From assembly GCF_022049065.2 (NCBI RefSeq), contig NZ_CP095744.1, forward strand, positions 744,001 to 808,000: 64,000 nt of DNA. The letters run 5' to 3'. The position numbers were made by a program, and so were the translations under genes. Positions 35,864 to 44,485 of the stretch are shown in pieces (within the stretch, counting starts at the first letter, position 1; every line of letters begins with the position of its first letter). The notes under the pieces were generated by a model, which was not told the origin of the DNA, made no database searches, and worked only from the letters and a program-made list of their open reading frames with translations. The DNA is from Niallia sp. Man26. Its GTDB lineage: Bacteria > Bacillota > Bacilli > Bacillales > Cytobacillaceae.

Positions 35864-37294
35864 TTAGTTTGGCTTTTTCATAAATAGTGACAGTACAAAA
35901 TTAACGACTGCCAACACTAAACTAATCGTAAAGACAAAGGATGAACCAGATGCTGCTGCCTCTGCAGGAGCATTAGCAACGCCTTCAAGATAGCTTGTCT
36001 GATTCGCTGATAATAAGGATACCATCACTGCAATTCCTATGGCGCCAGATACTTGCTGAATCGTTTGCGTCAAAGCAATACCGTCTGGATAGTACTGTTT
36101 TGGCAAGGAATTCAGTGTATTTGTTTGGACAGATGCAAGCACCGCTCCAATTCCAAGCATCATAATAATATGCGTTAAGGCAATCATCCATAGTGCTGTA
36201 TCAGTGCCAAATTGTGAATAAATAATATACCCGATAGCTACAAGTAAAGTACCTGGTGTTATGACCGCTCTAGGTCCATATTTATCAAACAGCTTGCCAA
36301 TAATCGGTGCTAACACACAGTTTAGCAAGCTTCCTGGCAGCAAAATAAGTCCTGATGTAAAGGCAGCAAGCATAAGTGCCATCTGCATATACATCGGCAG
36401 GATGATAAGCATAGAAAGCATGTTAAAGAAAGTAATAAAGCTCATGAATACGCCAAGAACAAACAGCGGATACGAAAATGCTTTTAAATTCAGCATAGGA
36501 TGTTCCATCTTCGTTTGCCGGACTGCAAACAGCACAAGTGCGATTAAACCGATGATGATTGATATAATGACAGTCGGACTCGTCCAGCCATCATGCTCAC
36601 CGCCCACACTTACTCCGTAAACAATCCCACCGAAGCCAATTGTCGACAGGGTGACAGACAGTGCGTCTATTGAAACTTTACGCAGCTCATTGACATTCGG
36701 CAAATAAATAAATCCGAAAATCAGGGAGAACAATAAGAACGGTATTGTAACCCAAAATATCCAATTCCATGATAACGTGTCCAAAATCAGACCAGCTATC
36801 GTCGGACCAAGCGCTGGTCCTGCAAGCATCACAAGCCCCATAATCCCCATGGCACCACCTCGTTTATTAGGAGGAAAAATCGTAAAGATGACATTTTGTG
36901 TTAAAGGCAAATTAATCGCAAGCCCTGCGGCTTGAATAACACGCCCTGCCAGCAAGACTCCAAATACAGGCGCGGAGGCTGCTAAAATCGTTCCAGCCAA
37001 TGTCAAAAAGATAGATGTTAGAAACATTTGCCTTGTTGTAAACTTTTGCATCATTATCCCTGTAACAGGAACTAATATTCCTAATGTTAGAAAATAACCT
37101 GTTGCCAGCCATTGAATCGTTGTCGCATTTGTTTGGAAAAGGCTGCTTAATTCTCCTAAAGCAATATTTAACGCTGTTTCACTAAAAAGCCCGACAAAGC
37201 CTGCGACTAAAAGCGCAGCCATTATCGGTCCGGTTTTGATCTGTTGCTCTGCTGCAGAGCCTACATTAGGCCCTGCATTTATTTGTTGATCCAT
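35864..37294 (-). CDS. lmrB: DHA2-family multidrug efflux MFS transporter, LmrB-like
   Basis: 476 aa proton antiporter with about 14 helices. Hallmarks: FSETALNIALGELSSLF, WLATGYFLTLGILVPVTG, the motif-C region MLAGPALGPTIAGLIL and NWIFWVTIPFLLFSL. The N-terminal part reads very close to B. subtilis LmrB (lincomycin/puromycin efflux). ATG 37294 follows AAAGGAGACTTAGTA. It starts 2 bp after the TetR stop, so the two are coupled; substrates are inferred by similarity only. Confidence 0.9.
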   Translation of the reverse strand: MDQQINAGPNVGSAAEQQIKTGPIMAALLVAGFVGLFSETALNIALGELSSLFQTNATTIQWLATGYFLTLGILVPVTGIMMQKFTTRQMFLTSIFLTLAGTILAASAPVFGVLLAGRVIQAAGLAINLPLTQNVIFTIFPPNKRGGAMGIMGLVMLAGPALGPTIAGLILDTLSWNWIFWVTIPFLLFSLIFGFIYLPNVNELRKVSIDALSVTLSTIGFGGIVYGVSVGGEHDGWTSPTVIISIIIGLIALVLFAVRQTKMEHPMLNLKAFSYPLFVLGVFMSFITFFNMLSMLIILPMYMQMALMLAAFTSGLILLPGSLLNCVLAPIIGKLFDKYGPRAVITPGTLLVAIGYIIYSQFGTDTALWMIALTHIIMMLGIGAVLASVQTNTLNSLPKQYYPDGIALTQTIQQVSGAIGIAVMVSLLSANQTSYLEGVANAPAEAAASGSSFVFTISLVLAVVNFVLSLFMKKPN

Positions 37295-37296
37295 TA

Positions 37297-37857
37297 CTAA
37301 GTCTCCTTTAATATATTCGGCAACACACTTGAGATTGTTTTTAGTGGTTCGCTTGCCTTTTCTGTTAGGCAAAGCATCATCGCACCTTCAATTGATGCCG
37401 TCATCATTAGTGCAATCGACTTAGCCTTTACGTCTGAAAAGCCATCATCTATCAGCTTGGCTGCGTAAATGCCTTGAATCTTTGTATATAAAGAAGAACA
37501 AGCATTGCGGACAGGCTCACTTAATGATGCCATTTCACTGACAATACTGTTAAACGTATAGCCGGCAATCGTGCCCTCTTGATCAAATACAGCAATCAAT
37601 TTACTAATCATTGCTTGTGTTGCTTCAATTGTTGTTGGATATTGATTAAATATTACTTCAATATCCTCTGTTATCGCCTTGTTCATCGATTGCAGACAAG
37701 CAATAAGCAGCTCTTCCTTTCCGCCAGGGAAATGGTGATAAAGACCACCCTTTGTAAGATTGCATTCCTTCAGTATTTCGTTAACTCCTACCCCCTTATA
37801 GCCTTTCTGTTGAAAAAGATTAGTCGCGATCTCGATTATCAGCGATTTAGTATCCAT
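37297..37857 (-). CDS. lmrA: TetR family repressor, LmrA/YxaF-like
   Basis: 186 aa. The helix-turn-helix GYKGVGVNEILKECNLTKGGLYHHFPGGKEELL is of the LmrA/YxaF type, and the C-terminal helices would bind the drug. First gene of the lmrAB-like operon. ATG 37857 lies after GGAGGTG. An ACCGGT-centred operator sits 22 bp upstream, so it probably represses itself and the pump until drug binds. Confidence 0.92.
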   Translation of the reverse strand: MDTKSLIIEIATNLFQQKGYKGVGVNEILKECNLTKGGLYHHFPGGKEELLIACLQSMNKAITEDIEVIFNQYPTTIEATQAMISKLIAVFDQEGTIAGYTFNSIVSEMASLSEPVRNACSSLYTKIQGIYAAKLIDDGFSDVKAKSIALMMTASIEGAMMLCLTEKASEPLKTISSVLPNILKET

Positions 37858-37878
37858 TTCCGTAGCACACCTCCACAT

Positions 37879-37892
37879 ACCAACCGGTCTGT
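37879..37892. promoter_or_regulatory. LmrA-type operator
   Basis: ACCAACCGGTCTGT, an imperfect palindrome around ACCGGT, close to the AGACCGGTC boxes known for B. subtilis LmrA/YxaF. Located directly upstream of lmrA. Confidence 0.7.
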
Positions 37893-38029
37893 TTTTAACT
37901 ATATCAAAAATTTTTTCAGAATTTCAAGCATTTTTTTTATAATTTTTTTGATGAGAATAAACTATTATATAGATTTTTAGTTGATATTTTTCATAGTTTA
38001 AAATAGAAATGGGTTATAGTTAGAAGTAG

Positions 38030-38058
38030 AAAAAAAAGAGAAGCACCAAATTGGTGCC
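38030..38058 (-). terminator. terminator near the methyltransferase gene
   Basis: GCACCA / TGGTGC with a three-base loop, followed on the minus strand by TTCTCTTTTTTTT, about 50 bp past the stop at 38106. Confidence 0.75.
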
Positions 38059-38105
38059 TCCCTCACTTTTTTGACTAGCGAGCTGCAAGAAATACCTACA
38101 ACACA

Positions 38106-38729
38106 TCATTTTTTCTGACATTTTACCATGAGAAAATTTATAGATGATTTATTTTCACTATGTTTATTTGGTTCATCCACTTCTATCGCCTCTACCAATC
38201 CAAAGTTTTTAAAGTCTTCATCTATTGAAGCAGAATCATAAAAAAACATTTTCACACCTTCCATAATTTCGAAATAGTCTTCCGCTAACTGTTTACCCTT
38301 ACCAAACATTGGGGCTTTTTTGGAAACAGTGGTAAAGACCATGTACCCATTCGGTTTTAACTGGTTGTAGCAATCACTAATAAACTTCTTTCTCTCTTCC
38401 CTATTAAACAAGTGAAGCAGAGCATGAGAAAATATACCGTCGTATTGCTTATTATCATAAGGCATGTCACTAACAGATCCATGAAAAATTTTGCAATTAA
38501 CTCCATTTTGCTTCGCCAAGTCAATGGCTGTTTGGGAAATCTCAATACCTGTAACATTGATTTCATTTTCAAGGAAAACCTTCGCATTCCTACCATAGCC
38601 AATCCCTGGTATAAGTACATCCTTTACATTCTTTTCAAGGAAAAAATCCTTTGTTAAAATCGCTGAATCTGTCGGTTCGTATCCCCACATCATTTGTTTT
38701 TCAATAAAGCTGGATTCCCAGAATTCCAT
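38106..38729 (-). CDS. class I SAM-dependent methyltransferase
   Basis: 207 aa. Motif I is VLIPGIGYGRNAKVFLE, motif II IEIS, then GSVSDMP and YDGIFSHALLHLF as in TehB/thiopurine-type enzymes. The opening ESSFIEKQMMWGYEPTDS resembles the WEExY-type start of this group. Possibly detoxifies a small compound; the substrate is unknown. ATG 38729 follows AAAGGAGCG with slightly long spacing. Monocistronic. Confidence 0.88.
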   Translation of the reverse strand: MEFWESSFIEKQMMWGYEPTDSAILTKDFFLEKNVKDVLIPGIGYGRNAKVFLENEINVTGIEISQTAIDLAKQNGVNCKIFHGSVSDMPYDNKQYDGIFSHALLHLFNREERKKFISDCYNQLKPNGYMVFTTVSKKAPMFGKGKQLAEDYFEIMEGVKMFFYDSASIDEDFKNFGLVEAIEVDEPNKHSENKSSINFLMVKCQKK

Positions 38730-38954
38730 TATATTTCGCGCTCCTTTTTCATATACTATGCTCATAATTATTAATTAAAGACATAAAGACTCTTTAATAA
38801 CTATAATAGTTATTAGCATTTTTGTAAAATAAAAAATCTCTACTGTCTAGGGAGTAAAGCATGAGGTTGTTACTTTACATTTTCTAACACCTCTAGAAAA
38901 TCTCACACCATAGAATAAACTTGCTAAAAAAGAGCTAACAATTTCAATATAATG

Positions 38955-39000
38955 TAAAAACCACACCCTATTATTATGATGAATGTTGGTGTGGTTTTAT
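38955..39000 (-). terminator. terminator of the GGDEF-EAL gene
   Basis: AAAACCACACC / GGTGTGGTTTT stem with a 20-nt loop, directly after the stop at 39007. Confidence 0.78.
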
Positions 39001-39006
39001 TTGCTT

Positions 39007-41436
39007 CTATTTTATTTTGTTTTCATATTTATCCCAATAATCGCTAAATACTCGCGAATGTAATGGTTTACTGTAAAAATACCCTTGAATCTCATCACAA
39101 TCCCAATCTTGCAAGACTTGTAATTGTTGCTTTGTTTCTACACCTTCTGCTGTTACTTTGATATCAAGATTTTTAGCAACCGACACTAAAGATTGAACAA
39201 TGGCAGCATGGTTCTTATTGCTGGGAATATCCTTAATAAAGGATTGATCTATCTTAATTCTATCTAAAGGAAATTTAGATAGATAAGTTAATGACGTATA
39301 TCCAGTACCAAAATCATCCATGGTAATTTTAAAGCCAATGCCTTTTAGTAGATTAATTTTTTCTCTCGTTAATTCTGTATTTTCTATCGCTAAGCTCTCC
39401 GTAATTTCTAAATCTATTTGTTCTGGAGGCACTGAAAACTCTTCTATACTATCCAATAAGACTGGGATAAAATTCTCAGCAATGAACTGCTTTGGTGAAA
39501 TATTTATTGATAATTGAAAGTCCATCGGAAACCTTATCCCCCATTCTCTAAATTGCGATAATGCTCTTCTAATAATCCAATTCCCTAGCGGAATAATTAA
39601 ATTTGTTTCCTCTGCTATCGGAATAAAGTCTCCAGGGCTGACAAAGCCTTGCTGAGGGTGATGCCAGCGTATAAGCGCTTCGACACCTACTATTTTTTCA
39701 TCTTTAATACTATGTTTAGGTTGGTAATAGAGTTCAAATTGTTGTTCCTCAATAGCATTTTTTAATTCTTCATACATCGTAATTTTAGAAAGCATGTCTT
39801 TTTCCAAGCTTGCTTCATATTCGGAATAATTATTACGTCCAGCTTTTTTGGCAGCATACATTGCCATATCCGCATGTTTGATTAATGCATCACAATTATT
39901 CCCATCATTTGGATAGTAGGAGATACCGATACTCAACGTAATGTCTTTTTGTCCACCTTCTATTTCAAAAGGCTGCTTCATTTCTGTTTGAATGTCTTTT
40001 ATTAATCTTTTAACTTCTGCTGAGTTCTTAATTTCAGTTAAGCAGATAAGAAATTCATCTCCACCAAGTCTGCCAATTACCCCTTTCCCTTTGATGGTTT
40101 TCTGCAATCTCAATGTAATAAGCTTAAGTAATGAGTCTCCAGCTGCATGACCGAGATGATCATTAATATCCTTGAACATATCCACATCAATTAAAATAGT
40201 CGCAAAACTAGTGCCCTGATTAATTTGCTCATCTACTTGTTTATAAATACCGCGCCGATTCAGCAGTCCAGTAAGCTCATCATGATAAGCTAAGAAGTTT
40301 ACCTTTTCTTGGACTTGATTTTGCTCTGTTATATCCTGGGCAATAACATAAATACCTGTTAAAGAATTATCTATTTTGATTTGAGATGCTGTTATATTCA
40401 GATTTACTACTTGCTTATTTTTAGTAAGAATAAAGGTTTCAACGCTAATACTGTTCCCTTTAATTACCTCATTAAAAAATGCTTTTAATCTCTCAGTTTC
40501 TTCTTTCAACACTAGGTCGGTTATTTTCGACTGAAGAATTTCACTTAATGTGTACCCCGTTAATGGTAAAACGGACGGATTAACTTCTTTAAAATTCCCT
40601 TTTAAATCTAATATAAAAATTGCATTTGGATTATATTGAAATAAAGATCTATATTGCTGTTCATTTATTTTAAGTTTCATATTCTGATTCTCTACCATTC
40701 CATTCTGGTAGATCAATTGATTTTCAATATAATTAATCGTGATGATAAATAAGATAAGCACGCTGAGAATAGAAATCATAACGATAGAAAAATCTGCAAC
40801 TTGGAAGAGACTTTGGATAAAGATATAAATGATTGAACCAAAGGAAATACTAAATACCGTATAAAAGGTAGTACTCTTCGTATAAGTTATACTTCTGTTA
40901 ATCATTAATTGGTCAATATGAAGATGCTCAATAATTCTCGCAATATTATAAATAGATGTAGTTAATAGTGCAGCTGTATAAAGAACATTTACATTATTTA
41001 AGTACAAAGGAATGGAATAAACTCTTTCTAATAAATAAACTATGTAAATTACGATAAAAGCAGCAACTACAACACTTAATACTAGATAAGGAATGACTCC
41101 TTTCTTTTTATTTGTGTTAAATCTAGATGGTTTAATGGCAATTTTTCCGATTAAACTCATGAGCCAAAAACTCACAAAACAGAATAAAAAGGTATATAAA
41201 GTATTTTTCAATGTTAGCTTTAAACTTTCAGGTGATAATTCAATCACGCTTATACTTAACAGACATATGTATGGAATAATAGAAATAATAAAGCCGCATA
41301 AAATGGCTAAAAACAAAGTATATATTGCTTCATGCATTTTCTTTCCGGTAACTGTTGTTGTTACATACATATTTAAAGTCAACAAAGTAACACAAATAAT
41401 ACAGCATACGATTAAATACAATATTAAATTAACCAT
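39007..41436 (-). CDS. membrane GGDEF-EAL protein with PAS domain (cyclic di-GMP turnover)
   Basis: 809 aa. About seven N-terminal membrane helices (residues 1-240) form an uncharacterised sensor. A PAS domain (FQYNPNAIFILDLKGNFKEVNPSV) follows near 265-385. GGDEF is intact in IGRLGGDEFLIC with DIDMFKDINDxLGHxxGD-type support. EAL is intact (EALIRWHHPQQGFVSPGDFI, MDDFGTGYTSL, TAEGVET). Both synthesis and breakdown of c-di-GMP are therefore possible, as in DgcW-like composite proteins. ATG 41436 lies 7 nt after TAGGAG. Confidence 0.93.
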   Translation of the reverse strand: MVNLILYLIVCCIICVTLLTLNMYVTTTVTGKKMHEAIYTLFLAILCGFIISIIPYICLLSISVIELSPESLKLTLKNTLYTFLFCFVSFWLMSLIGKIAIKPSRFNTNKKKGVIPYLVLSVVVAAFIVIYIVYLLERVYSIPLYLNNVNVLYTAALLTTSIYNIARIIEHLHIDQLMINRSITYTKSTTFYTVFSISFGSIIYIFIQSLFQVADFSIVMISILSVLILFIITINYIENQLIYQNGMVENQNMKLKINEQQYRSLFQYNPNAIFILDLKGNFKEVNPSVLPLTGYTLSEILQSKITDLVLKEETERLKAFFNEVIKGNSISVETFILTKNKQVVNLNITASQIKIDNSLTGIYVIAQDITEQNQVQEKVNFLAYHDELTGLLNRRGIYKQVDEQINQGTSFATILIDVDMFKDINDHLGHAAGDSLLKLITLRLQKTIKGKGVIGRLGGDEFLICLTEIKNSAEVKRLIKDIQTEMKQPFEIEGGQKDITLSIGISYYPNDGNNCDALIKHADMAMYAAKKAGRNNYSEYEASLEKDMLSKITMYEELKNAIEEQQFELYYQPKHSIKDEKIVGVEALIRWHHPQQGFVSPGDFIPIAEETNLIIPLGNWIIRRALSQFREWGIRFPMDFQLSINISPKQFIAENFIPVLLDSIEEFSVPPEQIDLEITESLAIENTELTREKINLLKGIGFKITMDDFGTGYTSLTYLSKFPLDRIKIDQSFIKDIPSNKNHAAIVQSLVSVAKNLDIKVTAEGVETKQQLQVLQDWDCDEIQGYFYSKPLHSRVFSDYWDKYENKIK

Positions 41437-41562
41437 CACCACACTCCTACTATAGTCCTAAAAACATTACTTTAGACTCATTATAAATGGTAACAAAGGA
41501 AGATAGAAAGATATTTGCATCTGTTAATGTTTGCCAATTAAATCTCAAAGTCACTGAAACAT

Positions 41563-41598
41563 AATCGGGAGTCTCCCATTTAAGGAAGACTCCCGATT
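41563..41598. terminator. bidirectional terminator between the VOC and GGDEF-EAL genes
   Basis: AATCGGGAGTCT / AGACTCCCGATT perfect 12-bp stem, 70 bp beyond the VOC gene stop. Confidence 0.7.
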
Positions 41599-41668
41599 AA
41601 ATATTTCTATTTATCGATGCTGTTTATTTCACCAACTACTGTTTAGAACAGGGCTAAGTAAATGGCAG

Positions 41669-42055
41669 TTACTTCTCTATTATCTGAATAAGGTTACCGC
41701 ATGTATCATTAAAAACAGCTATTGTGAATTCTCCCATTACTGTTGGTTCCATAGTAAATTCTATGCCACCGCCAAGTAATCGCAGATACTCTTTATGTAT
41801 ATCCGGAACGCCGAACATTGTGGCAGGAATGCCTTCTGCGTATATTTTCTGTTGATACTCTTTTGCCGCTGGATGGTTATTGGGTTCGAGTAACAACTCT
41901 GTACCATCTTGGTCTTCAGGTGACACAAGGGTGATCCACCTGAACTCTCCGACCGGCACATCCTCCTTTTTTACAAAACCAAGCTTTTCTGTATAAAACG
42001 TTAATGCCTTGTCTTGATCCTGGACAAAGATACTATTTACAATAATTCTCATCAT
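41669..42055 (-). CDS. VOC (glyoxalase/bleomycin-resistance) family protein
   Basis: 128 aa, one paired beta-alpha-beta-beta-beta unit. Signatures: VNSIFVQDQDKALTFYTEKLGF and WITLVSPEDQDGTELLLEPNNHPA, then GIEFTMEPTVMGEF and DTCGNLIQI at the end. Likely a metal-dependent small-molecule lyase or binding protein, exact role unknown. The ATG at 42055 lies 5 nt after AAGGAGG. A second in-frame ATG at 42052 is also possible. Confidence 0.88.
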   Translation of the reverse strand: MMRIIVNSIFVQDQDKALTFYTEKLGFVKKEDVPVGEFRWITLVSPEDQDGTELLLEPNNHPAAKEYQQKIYAEGIPATMFGVPDIHKEYLRLLGGGIEFTMEPTVMGEFTIAVFNDTCGNLIQIIEK

Positions 42056-42151
42056 GTATTCCTCCTTGATTAAAGTTTCTGATTTGTTTAGATTCTGCAA
42101 AGCCAGTATATTTCCTTCACACTGACGGTAATGTTTTTGAAAAACTTCATC

Positions 42152-43275
42152 CTAACTGTGAGTCTGCCTCAGTCTTTTTCTCTTTCTCCAAAGTAATTTT
42201 ATTACTAAAAGGAATAAACATAAAATTGGCATAAACAGCTGAAAAAAAAGATGAATATATAACGGAACAATCTTTAAGCCAATAAAAAGATGAATACTGA
42301 AGTTTTTCATAAATACAACACTAATGATATAAACAGTCAGTAAGAATGGAATAATCATCTTCTGGTCTTTTTTTATTTTAAATATCCCTGCAAGCCCCTG
42401 TATTCCCGCAAATGAAAAAATACTGATTTTTATAAGGCCGCCGATTGTAAAAATTAACACAGCTAATAATTCCAAATGCCTAATAAAATTCAAAAATTAA
42501 TATGCTCTATTGTTTTCATAAAAGGAAAGATAAAGAATTTAGCTAATTCTGCCGTTAAGAAGCCGATATTTAAAATAGATATGACCATAAGAATGAATCC
42601 AGAAATAAGGACCGCCAGCCAGCCGTGCTTTTGGAAGGAAGGAAAGGACTTTACATACTGATAATAACAAAGGAAAACGATTACTTCACCAAATGGAAAA
42701 GTGATTAAGGTCGGAAATACAGCTTTTATGATTGGGCTATAACCATTTTCTAAGATGGGCCTTAAATTGTTTAAGTCGAATTCTTCAAGGAAAAACATGG
42801 AGACGATAACCAACAGTAGAAAAGAAATCATCATTAAAGTTAAAGCTTCCGAAGATCTCCCCAATGTCTCTATTCCTAAATAGCAAACATATGCCACTAA
42901 CAAAAGGATGGATAATTTAATAACCCAAGCTCTAACACTCCACAAAAGCACTTCATTAATAAAAAAAGCAAAATCAGCTGTCACCCTAGCAGCTAAATAT
43001 AAAAAATACAGATAGTATAATCCAGCTAAAAAAATGCCCAACGGACGACTAAAAGCTTCCTGTAAAATATTTGTGAAGGTTTTGCTTGCACCGCCTGCTC
43101 TATATAAAGCTATATAACAGAAATGGATGGCTATCCCAATCAGCGTGCTTATCCCGATTGCAATCCAGGCATCTTTCCCCGCTTCCATTCCCATGCCTAA
43201 TACTATAGAACTTCCCAACTGAAACAAAATAATCATGGATGCTAATTCTAATGATCCTATTCTTTTGATCTCCAT
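42152..43275 (-). pseudogene. GerB-type spore germination permease, frame broken
   Basis: Together the two parts match a full GerAB/GerKB permease (about 365 aa, ten helices) in the order expected. The first part (43275-42490) runs from MEIKRIGSLELASMIILFQL to FMKTIEHINF and stops. The second part (from 42493, …NFIRHLELLAVLIFTIGGLIKISI) is its C-terminal end in another frame. At 42487-42498 the sequence reads like an 8-base near-duplication of AATTTT(TG) that causes the shift; removing it gives an unbroken HINFIRHLEL join. The permease would otherwise be part of a germinant receptor. Confidence 0.82.
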
Positions 43276-43300
43276 ATCATCCACCTCTTTTGCCCTTTAG

Positions 43301-44485
43301 TTAATTAGCTATATTAAGATCTCCAAAGTTCCGGACGATTACCTTTGTCTCAATAGCAAATGTTGAAGTGGCATATATTTCACTTTGCCAACTATCTTCA
43401 ATTTCCTTCCAACTATCCTTATCGTCAATACGAAGTACATCCCCAAAACCGATAAAGTCGGCATTCATGGCTTGTGATTGAACAAGTAAGTCCTTTAAAC
43501 CTTCTTCTATTTGTTTTTCCATCAGATCTTCCACTTTTTTTATTCCTGCTGGTTTTGAAATGTCCAGATCGCAATTTAATTCGTCTAAATCCCCTGTTAC
43601 CTCTACTTTAATCGTAAATTTCGGTTTTCCCTTCGTTATCTTTCCATGGATAGCTGTTTTGGAGTGAATAATGGTTAACCCAAACTCCTCCTTATTGTCA
43701 TCATTAGGACAATAAGAGCTGAAATAACTATGTTTTAACCTATCTTTTATTAAATAATACGCTCTACTTTGGTTATCATTTAACCAGCCAACCTTTTTGT
43801 CTTCATTTAAAAGCGTTAATCCTGAAAATTCTAGATATGATTTTGGTGCCGTTGATTCTAAGAGGGCTTTTTCTTCGGCTAAATGTTCCTTCCCATATAA
43901 AGAAATGGTAGGAATAATGGCCTCCTTTCCTCTTGAAAGAATGTCTGCCTTTACTTGGGTTGGATATACTCTTTGATGTGAGCCCCAGTTTTCCTCCGTA
44001 TTTCTAAGAGCTTTTACAATTTCATTTCCAGGGATATCTTCCATAAATGAAACCACTTTCAATACATCATAGGCACTTATGTCTTTTGTAATTAGAATAT
44101 CTAATATGGAAGATAATCCAGGCTCACGTAATATATAATTGAGCACATTATTTATACCTTTCGTTTCAGCTAATTCTTCCCCGATTACAATTAACTGGAC
44201 TTGTGCAGGACTTAACTGTCTGGAAATTTTTTTTGAAACCATTTCAATTGCTTTTCCTATGCTTTTCGCTTTAGCTTCGTATACAATGACCGGCATTTTA
44301 TCTGTTTGACTAATAGGAGGCTGCGGATTGATTACTTGCAAGGAAACAGCATAATTATCTGATTCCATGTCTATTCCTACTGCATAGACGAGCGCTATTT
44401 CATTTAACTCATTACGATTTATGTTGCCAAGAGAAAGTACCGCAAACAACGAAAGGAATATAATAATACCTAATGTTTTCATCAT
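43301..44485 (-). CDS. GerC-type germination protein lacking the lipobox cysteine
   Basis: 394 aa Ger(x)C family component of a germinant receptor. The N-terminus is a signal-like hydrophobic stretch (LGIIIFLSLFAVLSLG). The family usually continues LTGC-W-D-R-R-E-L. Here it reads LSLGNINRNELNE, so the lipidated Cys is Asn and the Trp is Ile. The rest (SLQVINPQPP, QLSPAQVQLIVIGEELA, DLLVQSQAMNADFIGFGD) fits GerC. Adjacent ATGs at 44485/44482 after GGACAGGAAGC. Its first 74 nt overlap the end of gerA. Confidence 0.87.
   Translation of the reverse strand: MMKTLGIIIFLSLFAVLSLGNINRNELNEIALVYAVGIDMESDNYAVSLQVINPQPPISQTDKMPVIVYEAKAKSIGKAIEMVSKKISRQLSPAQVQLIVIGEELAETKGINNVLNYILREPGLSSILDILITKDISAYDVLKVVSFMEDIPGNEIVKALRNTEENWGSHQRVYPTQVKADILSRGKEAIIPTISLYGKEHLAEEKALLESTAPKSYLEFSGLTLLNEDKKVGWLNDNQSRAYYLIKDRLKHSYFSSYCPNDDNKEEFGLTIIHSKTAIHGKITKGKPKFTIKVEVTGDLDELNCDLDISKPAGIKKVEDLMEKQIEEGLKDLLVQSQAMNADFIGFGDVLRIDDKDSWKEIEDSWQSEIYATSTFAIETKVIVRNFGDLNIAN

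Noticed and set aside
37579..37980. Plus-strand frame antisense to the TetR gene
   Set aside because: It is a shadow of the TetR gene and its operator region.
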